From assembly GCF_024518835.1 (NCBI RefSeq), contig NZ_JANIGO010000003.1:248001-312000 (forward strand): a stretch of 64,000 bases of DNA, read 5' to 3'. The notes beneath the pieces were generated by a model. It had not been told where the DNA came from, made no database searches, and saw only the letters and a program-made list of their open reading frames with translations. A program made the translations under genes and the position numbers. This DNA comes from Limnobacter humi (GTDB taxonomy: Bacteria > Pseudomonadota > Gammaproteobacteria > Burkholderiales > Burkholderiaceae_B). Below, piece by piece: positions 56,938 to 64,000 of this stretch. Positions within the stretch are counted from its first letter, which is position 1; every line of letters starts with the position of its first letter.

Positions 56938-58617
56938 ATGTACAAGTACGATGATTATGACCGTGCCCTCGTTCGCGAACGCGCGGCCCAATTCCGCAAC
57001 CAGACCGAGCGCTACCTGAAGGGCGAATTGAGCGACGATGAATTCCGTCCGCTGCGTTTGCAAAACGGTTTGTACATTCAGCGACACGCCCCCATGCTGC
57101 GCGTGGCTGTGCCCTATGGCCTGCTGGGCGCGCACCAGTTGCGCAAACTGGCGGACATTGCCGACCGCTATGACCGCGGCTATGGCCACTTCACCACCCG
57201 CCAAAACATTCAGTACAACTGGCCAGCACTGGAAAACGTCCCCACCATTCTGGAAGAATTGGCCAGCGTTGAAATGCATGCCATCCAGACCAGTGGCAAC
57301 TGCATCCGCAACACCACCAGCGACCCGTTTGCCGGCATCGCCAAAGACGAGCTGGTGGACCCCCGCCCATTCTGCGAAATCATTCGCCAATGGAGCACTT
57401 TCCATCCCGAATTCTTGCACCTGCCCCGCAAGTTCAAGATTGCGGTGAATGGCGCCATTGAAGACCGGGCTGCCGTGCAGGTGCACGACATTGGCGTTAA
57501 CCTGTCCCGCAACGCTGCTGGAGACGTGGTAGCCCAAGTGTTGGCTGGCGGTGGCTTGGGCCGCACACCCGTGATTGGTTCGGTGTTGAAAAACGACCTG
57601 CCCTGGAATGAACTGCTGACTTACATTGAAGCCATCATGCGCGTTTACAACCGCTATGGCCGCCGCGACAACCTGTACAAAGCCCGCATCAAGATTTTGG
57701 TGCGCGCCATTGGCCCGGAAGAATTTGCCAAGCAGGTGGATGAAGAGTGGCAACACATCAAAGGTGGTGTGAGTGTGATTCCACAAGCTGAGCTTGACCG
57801 CATCGCAGCCCACTTTACAGCGCCTTCATACAAAGTATTTTCCGCTGAGCAAGTGGCCACCGTGCATGCGCAGATTGCCGGCCTGCGTGCCACCCACAAG
57901 GGCTTTGACCGCTGGTTGGTGCGCAACGCCCGCGAGCACCGGGTGCCCGGCTACGTGGCTGTTAGCATTTCGCTCAAGCGCCCCGGTGTTGCCCCCGGTG
58001 ATGCAACCTCGGCTGAAATGCGCTTGGTGGCCGACCTGGCTGATCAGTATTCATTCGGTGAATTGCGGGTGACACACGAGCAAAACTTTGTGCTGTCCGA
58101 TGTGGCCGAAGAAGACCTGTTCGACCTGTGGAGTGTGCTCAAGGAACACAACCTGGCCATGCCCAACATTGGTTTGGTGTCCGACATCATTGCCTGCCCC
58201 GGTGGCGATTTCTGTGCCCTGGCCAATGCCAAATCCATCCCGATTGCGCTGGCCATCCAAGACGCTGTGGACAATCTGGACTACCAGTTTGACCTGGGCG
58301 ATATCAGCCTCAACATTTCAGGTTGCATTAACAGCTGTGGCCACCACCACATTGGCAACATCGGCATTTTGGGTGTGGATAAAAACGGCGAAGAGTGGTA
58401 CCAGGTCACCCTCGGTGGTCGCCAGGGCAACCACGCCAGCATCGGCAAAGTGATTGGCAAATCCTTTTATGCCGAAGATGTGCCCGGCGTGGTTCAGAAA
58501 ATTCTGAATGTGTATGTGGCCAACCGCCATGAAGACGAACTGTTCATCGACACGCTGGAGCGAATCGGCCTGGATCCCTTCAAAGACCAGGTGTATGCCA
58601 ACCAGGAGGCCGCGTAA
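56938..58617 (+). CDS. cysI: Sulfite reductase hemoprotein (siroheme, [4Fe-4S])
   Basis: Six-electron reduction of sulfite to sulfide; cytoplasmic. 559 residues with the paired ferredoxin-like half-repeats (GHFTTRQNIQYNWP near 82, FGELRVTHEQNFVLSDV near 372) and the siroheme/cluster cysteines in IACPGGDFCALA (~419-426) and ISGCINSCGHHHIGN (~462-466). No CysJ flavoprotein gene follows; DUF934 does. The ATG directly abuts the transporter stop. Confidence 0.95.
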   Translation: MYKYDDYDRALVRERAAQFRNQTERYLKGELSDDEFRPLRLQNGLYIQRHAPMLRVAVPYGLLGAHQLRKLADIADRYDRGYGHFTTRQNIQYNWPALENVPTILEELASVEMHAIQTSGNCIRNTTSDPFAGIAKDELVDPRPFCEIIRQWSTFHPEFLHLPRKFKIAVNGAIEDRAAVQVHDIGVNLSRNAAGDVVAQVLAGGGLGRTPVIGSVLKNDLPWNELLTYIEAIMRVYNRYGRRDNLYKARIKILVRAIGPEEFAKQVDEEWQHIKGGVSVIPQAELDRIAAHFTAPSYKVFSAEQVATVHAQIAGLRATHKGFDRWLVRNAREHRVPGYVAVSISLKRPGVAPGDATSAEMRLVADLADQYSFGELRVTHEQNFVLSDVAEEDLFDLWSVLKEHNLAMPNIGLVSDIIACPGGDFCALANAKSIPIALAIQDAVDNLDYQFDLGDISLNISGCINSCGHHHIGNIGILGVDKNGEEWYQVTLGGRQGNHASIGKVIGKSFYAEDVPGVVQKILNVYVANRHEDELFIDTLERIGLDPFKDQVYANQEAA

Positions 58618-59129
58618 TGTCATCCATCATTGTTAAACCCCTGAATGGCGAAGCTTGCATTGCAGCCGATGACTTCACCGTGGTTGAATTGGATCAAACC
58701 ATTCCGTCCACTGGCAAAGTGCTGGTGAATATTGCCGTGTGGCAAGCGCAGAAAGATGCACTAAAAGCCCGTGCACAAGCCGGTGAACTGGGCGTGTGGC
58801 TGAGCCCGGACGACAACCCGGAATTGCTGGCTCACGATGTGAGCCTGCTGCCCGTGGTGGCCTTCCATTTCCCGGTGTTCAAGTTTGGTCAGGGTTACTC
58901 GGGGGCGGTCTTGCTGCGCAGCCGGTACGGTTTTCAGGGCGACATCCGCGCCTATGGCGATATTTGGCGCGACCAGTTGTTTTACTTGGCCCGTTGCGGC
59001 TTTACGCAGTTTGACATCAAGGATGGCAAATCGCTGGAAGACGCACTGTTGGGCTTCAAGGACTTCACCGTGCCCTACCAGACCAGTGCCGATGGTGCAC
59101 TGCCGATTTTTACGCGGAGGGCGGCATGA
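58617..59129 (+). CDS. DUF934 protein of the sulfite-reduction operon
   Basis: 170-residue soluble protein of the DUF934 family, found almost only between cysI and cysH in proteobacteria. Motifs VVAFHFPVFKFGQGYSGAVL near 80 and SRYGFQGDIRAYGDIWRDQL near 101 are typical. Possible roles are electron transfer to, or assembly of, the sulfite reductase, both inference. It starts on the last base of cysI (TAATG) and overlaps cysH by ATGA. Confidence 0.9.
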   Translation: MSSIIVKPLNGEACIAADDFTVVELDQTIPSTGKVLVNIAVWQAQKDALKARAQAGELGVWLSPDDNPELLAHDVSLLPVVAFHFPVFKFGQGYSGAVLLRSRYGFQGDIRAYGDIWRDQLFYLARCGFTQFDIKDGKSLEDALLGFKDFTVPYQTSADGALPIFTRRAA

Positions 59130-59875
59130 ACGCCCCATTGACGGAACAGGTGATTGCCGTATTTCGCGGCCCCCACCAGCCGGACACCGACATTGTCACC
59201 AAGGTGCAGTTGCTTGAAACCCTGCTGACCCAAGCCGCACAAGAATTCAAACACATTGCTTTGGCCAGCAGCCTGGCCGCTGAAGACAATGTGCTGTTTG
59301 ACGTGATTGCCCGCCTGAACTTGAACATTCGCGTGTTCAGCCTGAATACCGGCCGCTTACACCAGCAAACCCTCGACGTGGCCCCGGCCCTGCAAGCCAA
59401 GTACGGTCGCACGGTGGAATGGTACGAGCCCAAAGCCGATGCTGTGGCCACCTATGTAAGCCAGAAAGGGGCCGATGCGTTTTATGACAGCATCGAACTG
59501 CGCAAAGAATGCTGCGGCATTCGCAAAGTGGAGCCCCTTGCACGGGCACTTCACGGTGCGCAGGCCTGGATTACTGGCCAGCGCCAGGCGCAGGCTGCCA
59601 CCCGCGCAGCCCTGCCTGTGCGGGAATTCGACGCCGACCGTGGCATTGAAAAATTCAACCCTTTGGCCGACTGGTCGGAAGCCGATGTGTGGACGTATAT
59701 CCGCCAATACAACGTGCCAGTGAACGCGTTGCATTTTGAAGGGTTTCCGTCCATTGGCTGCGAACCCTGCACGCGGGCAATCACTGTGGGCGAAGAGATT
59801 CGCGCTGGACGCTGGTGGTGGGAAGACCCCACCAGCAAGGAATGCGGACTGCACAACGCCAACCTGAAACGATAA
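59126..59875 (+). CDS. cysH: Adenylyl-sulfate reductase, [4Fe-4S] type
   Basis: Reduces APS (or PAPS) to sulfite with thioredoxin; 249 residues. Two cysteine pairs KECCGIRK (~134) and IGCEPCTRA (~212) bind a [4Fe-4S] cluster, marking the APS-type enzyme; the catalytic Cys is in KECGLH near the C-terminus. The PP-loop-like N-terminus reads ASSLAAEDNVL. It overlaps DUF934; cysD starts 26 bases downstream. Confidence 0.94.
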   Translation: MNAPLTEQVIAVFRGPHQPDTDIVTKVQLLETLLTQAAQEFKHIALASSLAAEDNVLFDVIARLNLNIRVFSLNTGRLHQQTLDVAPALQAKYGRTVEWYEPKADAVATYVSQKGADAFYDSIELRKECCGIRKVEPLARALHGAQAWITGQRQAQAATRAALPVREFDADRGIEKFNPLADWSEADVWTYIRQYNVPVNALHFEGFPSIGCEPCTRAITVGEEIRAGRWWWEDPTSKECGLHNANLKR

Positions 59876-59901
59876 AAGTTACCCTCATCACGAGAACCAC
59901 C

Positions 59902-60813
59902 ATGAGTACCCAAATTCATTCGATGTCGCACCTGGACTGGCTGGAAGCCGAGGCCATTTACATCATGCGAGAAGTGGCCGCCGAATGCGCCCGCCCTGCC
60001 CTGCTGTTCTCGGGTGGCAAAGATTCCATCGTGATGCTGCGCATCGCCGAGAAAGCCTTTCGGCCCGGCAAGTTTCCATTTCCCCTGGTGCACATTGACA
60101 CCGAGCATAACTTTCCGGAGGTCATTGAATTTCGCGACTGGAAAGCGAAGCAACTGGGTGAAGAACTGATTGTGCGCTCGCTGGAAGACTCGATGAAACG
60201 CGGCACCATCCGCTTGCCGCACCCTGAAGCATCGCGCAATGCCTTCCAAAGTGTCACCTTGCTGGAAACCGTGGAAGAATTTGAGTTCGATGCCCTCATG
60301 GGCGGAGCCCGTCGGGACGAAGAAAAAGCCCGCGCCAAAGAACGTATTTTCAGTTTCCGGGACAGCTTTGGCCAATGGGATCCGAAAAGCCAGCGCCCTG
60401 AACTTTGGGACTTGTACAACACCCGTGTGCACAAGGGTGAGCACATGCGCGTGTTCCCCATTTCCAACTGGACTGAGCTGGATGTGTGGCAATACATTGA
60501 GCGTGAAAAGCTGGAGCTGCCCAATATTTACTACGCCCATGAACGCGAGGTGATTGAGCGAAATGGCTTGCTGGTACCCATCACCGAGATGACCCAACCC
60601 AAAGCGGGCGAAACCGTGACCACCCGCACTGTGCGCTTCCGCACGGTGGGTGACATTACCTGCACCTGCCCTGTGGCCAGCACGGCAGCCAACCCAGCAG
60701 AAATTATTGCTGAAACCGCGGTGACCGACATCACTGAACGTGGGGCAACCCGCATGGACGATCAGACCTCCGAAGCCTCCATGGAGCGCCGCAAGAAAGA
60801 AGGTTATTTCTGA
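59902..60813 (+). CDS. cysD: Sulfate adenylyltransferase subunit 2
   Basis: Catalytic ATP sulfurylase subunit forming APS from sulfate and ATP. 303 residues, with PP-loop SGGKDSIVM near 35, HIDTEHNFPEV near 60 and GGARRDEEKARAKERIFS near 133. ATG 59902 fits homologues (xxHLDWLEAEAI); the longer frame overlaps cysH. cysN follows by 58 bases. Confidence 0.96.
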   Translation: MSTQIHSMSHLDWLEAEAIYIMREVAAECARPALLFSGGKDSIVMLRIAEKAFRPGKFPFPLVHIDTEHNFPEVIEFRDWKAKQLGEELIVRSLEDSMKRGTIRLPHPEASRNAFQSVTLLETVEEFEFDALMGGARRDEEKARAKERIFSFRDSFGQWDPKSQRPELWDLYNTRVHKGEHMRVFPISNWTELDVWQYIEREKLELPNIYYAHEREVIERNGLLVPITEMTQPKAGETVTTRTVRFRTVGDITCTCPVASTAANPAEIIAETAVTDITERGATRMDDQTSEASMERRKKEGYF

Positions 60814-60871
60814 TCCGCTAGGCTCAACACCAGGCTCAACGTGTGAGCCCGCCCCACGAGATGAATTTGAG

Positions 60872-62230
60872 ATGAACACCATGAACGCAATCAACGAAAC
60901 ACTGAAGCTGACCACCCAAGACCATGGCGTGTTGCGCTTCATCACCGCAGGTTCGGTGGACGATGGAAAGTCCACCCTGATTGGTCGCCTGCTGTTTGAC
61001 AGCAAGGGCATTTTTGCCGACCAGTTGGCCGCCATTTCCAAAGCCAAGCACAAGCGTGTCGCCGGTGATGCGATCGACTTTTCACTGCTGACCGATGGTC
61101 TGGAAGCGGAACGCGAGCAAGGTATTACCATTGACGTGGCCTACCGCTACTTTGCCACGCCTGCGCGCAAATTCATTGTGGCCGACACACCAGGCCATGA
61201 GCAGTACACCCGCAACATGGTCACCGGCGCCTCCACGGCCGACGTGGCCATTGTGTTGGTGGACATTACCCGCGTTGCATTTGAAGCAGGTGCAGACGGC
61301 TTGAAGGCCACCCTGTTGGCCCAAACCAAGCGCCACAGCGCGATTGCCGGAAAGCTGGGTTTGCCCGCCATTATTTTTGCAGTCAACAAAATGGACCTGG
61401 TGGACTTTGACCATGCCAAGTTTGTGGCCACCGAAAAAGCTGTGCGTGAACTGGCCAACACCGTGGGTGTGGCTGAGGCTTATGTGCTGCCGATTTCGGC
61501 CCTCACCGGGGACAATGTGGTGACTGCCAGCAGCAAAACCCCCTGGTACACCGGCCAGCCCCTGCTGCCCATTCTGGAAAACATTCCCAGCCGTGCCGAC
61601 CGTGCTGAGGCCCAGCATGCGGTTGGCCTGCGCTTTCCGGTCCAACTGGTGGCCCGCCACGATGGTCACAAAGCTGACGACTTCCGTGGCTACATGGGCC
61701 GCATCGAAGCGGGCTCGGTGAGCGTGGGCGAAACCGTCGTGATTCACCCATCCGGCCAAAGTGCAGTGGTGTCCAAGATTCTGTTCCACACCCAAGAATT
61801 GAGCACCGCCCACCAGGGCCAGTGCATTACCTTGGTGCTAGACCGCGACGTGGATGTGTCCCGCGGTGACCAGATTGTGAGCAGCACCGACACCGCCAGC
61901 CATGCGCCGGTGAAGGCATTGACCGCCGACATTTGCTGGCTGGACAATGAACCCCTCAACTTGGCGCGCAAGTACTGGATCAAACAGACCACCCGGCAAA
62001 CACAGGCCAAAATCAGCGCAGTCAACCAAGTGCTGGACATTCACACCCTGCTGCATGGTGAAAGCACCAAAACAGTGCAAATGAATGACCTGGCCCGCAT
62101 TGACTTGGTGCTGGCCCAACCGCTGGTGGCCGATTTGTATGCGGAATGCCGCGGCACTGGCAGTTTTATCCTGATTGACAGTGCCACCAACCAAACTGTG
62201 GCGGCTGGCATGATCGTTGCAAAGAACTGA
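60872..62230 (+). CDS. cysN: Sulfate adenylyltransferase subunit 1 (GTPase)
   Basis: GTPase subunit that drives APS formation. 452 residues. GTP motifs GSVDDGKSTLIGRL (~24), DTPGHEQYT (~105) and NKMDL (~172), then two EF-Tu-like beta-barrels. No C-terminal CysC APS kinase fusion. The start is ATG 60872 or 60881. The last gene of the operon; cobA follows 56 bases later. Confidence 0.96.
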   Translation: MNTMNAINETLKLTTQDHGVLRFITAGSVDDGKSTLIGRLLFDSKGIFADQLAAISKAKHKRVAGDAIDFSLLTDGLEAEREQGITIDVAYRYFATPARKFIVADTPGHEQYTRNMVTGASTADVAIVLVDITRVAFEAGADGLKATLLAQTKRHSAIAGKLGLPAIIFAVNKMDLVDFDHAKFVATEKAVRELANTVGVAEAYVLPISALTGDNVVTASSKTPWYTGQPLLPILENIPSRADRAEAQHAVGLRFPVQLVARHDGHKADDFRGYMGRIEAGSVSVGETVVIHPSGQSAVVSKILFHTQELSTAHQGQCITLVLDRDVDVSRGDQIVSSTDTASHAPVKALTADICWLDNEPLNLARKYWIKQTTRQTQAKISAVNQVLDIHTLLHGESTKTVQMNDLARIDLVLAQPLVADLYAECRGTGSFILIDSATNQTVAAGMIVAKN

Positions 62231-62286
62231 GCAGACGACCCTTCACCCGGTTGTTGGTTGCTTGGTTCTAAATAGGGACTTTTGAG

Positions 62287-63069
62287 ATGGGACGCATTGC
62301 ATTGATTGGCGCAGGGCCAGGCGCGGAGGACTTGATCACCGTGCGTGGCTTGCGTTTGCTGATGCAGGCAGACTGTGTGTTGTACGACGCACTGGTCAGT
62401 CCCTCTCTTCTTTCAAACGCCCGCCCGGATGCAAAGTTGATTGCGGTGGGCAAACGGTGCGGAAAGCTCTCCACCGCTCAACACTTCATCAACAAACAGC
62501 TGGTGGATGCAGCCAAAGAATTTGAACTGGTGGTTCGCCTGAAAGGTGGCGACCCCATGGTGTTTGGCCGGGCCGATGAAGAAATCACGGCCTTGCACGA
62601 CGCAGGTTTTGAGGTGGAGGTGGTGCCCGGCGTGACCGCGGCGCTGGCGGCTGCCAGCAGCCTGAAAACATCACTCACACTGCGCGGTGTAGCCCGCAGC
62701 CTGACCCTGACCACGCCGGCAGTCGGCGTGAGCGAAACGCCCAGCACCGAACTGTTTACCGGCACCGAGAAAGACACGGTGGCTGTCTACATGGGCCTAC
62801 GGCAAGCGGGCCCCTGGGCCCAAGCCTTGCTCGACCAGGGCCGCAATGCCCACACACCCGTGGTGTTGTGCGAGAGTGTCTCCCTTCCCAATGAACGCTT
62901 CACGCCGCTAACACTGGGTGCCCTACCCGGCTTTTCTGCCGAACAACTGGCCGATGGCCCATGCTTGATCCTGATTGGCGAGGCACTGTCCAAGGCCACC
63001 CAACGGCTTGACAAACTGGCCTTGCAAGGCCTTCAAGCAGCCAAAAACAGCCAGCGCAAGCACGCCTAA
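62287..63069 (+). CDS. cobA: Uroporphyrinogen-III C-methyltransferase
   Basis: SAM-dependent methylation of uroporphyrinogen III to precorrin-2, first step to siroheme for CysI. 260 residues: LIGAGPGAEDLITVRG at the N-terminus, LVSPSLL, VRLKGGDPMVFGR near 86, VVPGVTAALAAAS near 115. It is the single-domain (SumT/CobA) form without the CysG dehydrogenase-ferrochelatase part. Placement after the sulfur operon fits siroheme supply. Confidence 0.95.
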   Translation: MGRIALIGAGPGAEDLITVRGLRLLMQADCVLYDALVSPSLLSNARPDAKLIAVGKRCGKLSTAQHFINKQLVDAAKEFELVVRLKGGDPMVFGRADEEITALHDAGFEVEVVPGVTAALAAASSLKTSLTLRGVARSLTLTTPAVGVSETPSTELFTGTEKDTVAVYMGLRQAGPWAQALLDQGRNAHTPVVLCESVSLPNERFTPLTLGALPGFSAEQLADGPCLILIGEALSKATQRLDKLALQGLQAAKNSQRKHA

Positions 63070-63130
63070 CCCACAGCCGCTGAACTACCGGCTGCACGCG
63101 GTTACGAAAAGGGTTTGACCCGGTTGTGTC

Positions 63131-64000
63131 ATGCCCATCACAGCGCCAAGCGCCCCCACCACGCGAATTGACGCGTTTGAACTGGGAGATCGCCCCCACC
63201 AACAGCGATTGCCATACCAACCCGTCAACGGGGTGTTGGACCGTGCATTGACTTTGCGCAGTGGACCTCAGTCAACGATTCGGGGTTTCCGGCTGCGGGA
63301 TTTGCTCGAATTTCTCAAAATACCAACCCTGGCACTCAAAGGTTCATCGGTATTCACCTACCGGGAGCCAGCCCCGCTGCAGGACATTGACCTGCAAATA
63401 CCCGCTGGCGATTGCATGGCGGCCGATTGGCCTCAACAAACGTTGTCAAACATTCGCGCGTTTTTTCAACAGCAAGCCACCAAACGGGGTGAATTGTTGG
63501 ACAGCAAAACCTTGGATCGATTGGTCCGAATCAGCCGGCTCGCGTCGCAAGACGGAAACACCTGGAAACGGGTGGTGTTCAGTTTGGGGTACGGTCAACC
63601 ATCGCCAGGCCATTCCAGTGTGGACGTGACATGCAGTCGAGACAACACATTGGGCTACGACACGCTGAATGCATCGCGTGCACTGGTGATCCGTCGGGCC
63701 GAGTGCTCGGTGGTACAAACCGATGTGATCAGCCCGCCGCTGCTGGCTTGGCTGAATCGCCACGGATATCTGTGGTTCAACCCACAGATGGAAGGCGGCC
63801 TTCGGCGCCTGAATTATCGCCTTTCAAAAAATGACCGATCCGTCTGTTTGCAACCAGCCATTTTTCAACACTTTCTCGACAAAGCGGACCCCAATGAACT
63901 GACTGATGTGCTGATTCACCTGCTACACACTGCGGTTGAGGTGCCAGGCCCAAGGGCTGAGGCCATGGCCAGGATATGGCGCGGCTTGCTCAACCATTTG
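63131..64000 (+). CDS. Unknown protein, possible nucleotidyltransferase-like, cut by window end
   Basis: A 290-codon frame from ATG at 63131, open to the last base. Its codon pattern looks coding. Residues near 75-95 read LALKGSSVF then LQDIDLQIP, which recalls the KG..S and D-x-D signature of uncharacterised nucleotidyltransferases such as PF14907. The rest (SVDVTCSRDNTLGYDTLNAS, HGYLWFNPQMEGGLRRLNYR) matches nothing recognised. No membrane segment or signal peptide is visible. There is no strong Shine-Dalgarno. Upstream GTGTC may offer another start. Confidence 0.6.
   Translation, partial: MPITAPSAPTTRIDAFELGDRPHQQRLPYQPVNGVLDRALTLRSGPQSTIRGFRLRDLLEFLKIPTLALKGSSVFTYREPAPLQDIDLQIPAGDCMAADWPQQTLSNIRAFFQQQATKRGELLDSKTLDRLVRISRLASQDGNTWKRVVFSLGYGQPSPGHSSVDVTCSRDNTLGYDTLNASRALVIRRAECSVVQTDVISPPLLAWLNRHGYLWFNPQMEGGLRRLNYRLSKNDRSVCLQPAIFQHFLDKADPNELTDVLIHLLHTAVEVPGPRAEAMARIWRGLLNHL

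Noticed and set aside
59551-61131. 526-codon minus-strand frame opposite cysH, cysD and cysN
   Set aside because: Shadow of three confirmed sulfur genes; no ribosome-binding site and His/Phe/Gly-biased composition.
62287-63069. Full CysG siroheme synthase
   Set aside because: Only the methyltransferase domain is present; the dehydrogenase/ferrochelatase part is missing.

Overview
The window is ordinary, dense bacterial chromosome, about 55% GC by eye, almost fully coding on both strands. Gene content and order point to a betaproteobacterium, most likely Burkholderiales. The markers are lptD-surA-pdxA-rsmA divergent from amgK-murU, a yqjD-yqjE-yqjK cluster, a fused pabBC, maeB with a phosphotransacetylase tail, a cysI-DUF934-cysH-cysD-cysN sulfur locus, type B L31, and orn/M48/rsgA together. 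The genus cannot be fixed from this alone; a Limnobacter-like organism is a guess. No prophage, insertion sequence, CRISPR array, rRNA or tRNA was seen.

Layout. 1-10.5 kb: end of mgtE, a putative Na+/H+ antiporter, pabBC, a patatin-like protein and maeB (all minus), then an aminotransferase (plus) and a lytic transglycosylase (minus). 10.9-16 kb: ubiD, the yqjDEK-like membrane cluster, dacB and a lipoprotein. 16-23.7 kb: a DEAD-box helicase with a repeat tail, a ClC channel, a small anchored protein, and a DctS/DctR-type two-component pair divergent from a lone dctP. 23.8-31.5 kb: groESL with CIRCE, a chemoreceptor, rpmE2, a PMT-type glycosyltransferase and a MATE exporter. 31.5-34.8 kb: orn, an M48 protease, a pterin dehydratase and rsgA. 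34.8-40.8 kb: a tightly packed minus-strand run amgK-murU-pepP-ubiH-nudix-AmpE/CobD-like. 40.8-46.4 kb: lptD-surA-pdxA-rsmA. 46.4-54.7 kb: murI, ridA, a DUF1857 protein, a rhodanese-like protein, cydBA (cyanide-insensitive type), an MFS exporter, an esterase, a small unknown protein and a beta-hydroxyacid dehydrogenase. 55-63 kb: a cysB-like regulator divergent from TSUP-cysI-DUF934-cysH-cysD-cysN, then cobA. The last 870 bases are an open frame of unknown function that runs off the window.

How the genes work together. Three functional blocks stand out. One is envelope biogenesis and wall recycling: amgK/murU, murI, dacB, lytic transglycosylase, lptD and surA. The second is assimilatory sulfate reduction through APS: cysDN makes APS, a [4Fe-4S]-type CysH reduces it, CysI uses siroheme made with the help of CobA, and a CysB-like regulator sits across a perfect palindrome. 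The third is heat-shock control: groESL carries a sigma-32-like promoter, a sigma-70-like promoter and a CIRCE operator in about 55 bases.

No clearly new defence or mobile system was found. The best candidates for something under-described are the AmpE-like protein in the amgK-murU run, the hairpin-rich gap at 54.7-55.0 kb, the orphan dctP with its sensor pair, and the unknown frame at the right edge. Start codons were chosen from ribosome-binding sites and family N-termini, and many genes start with GTG or TTG.
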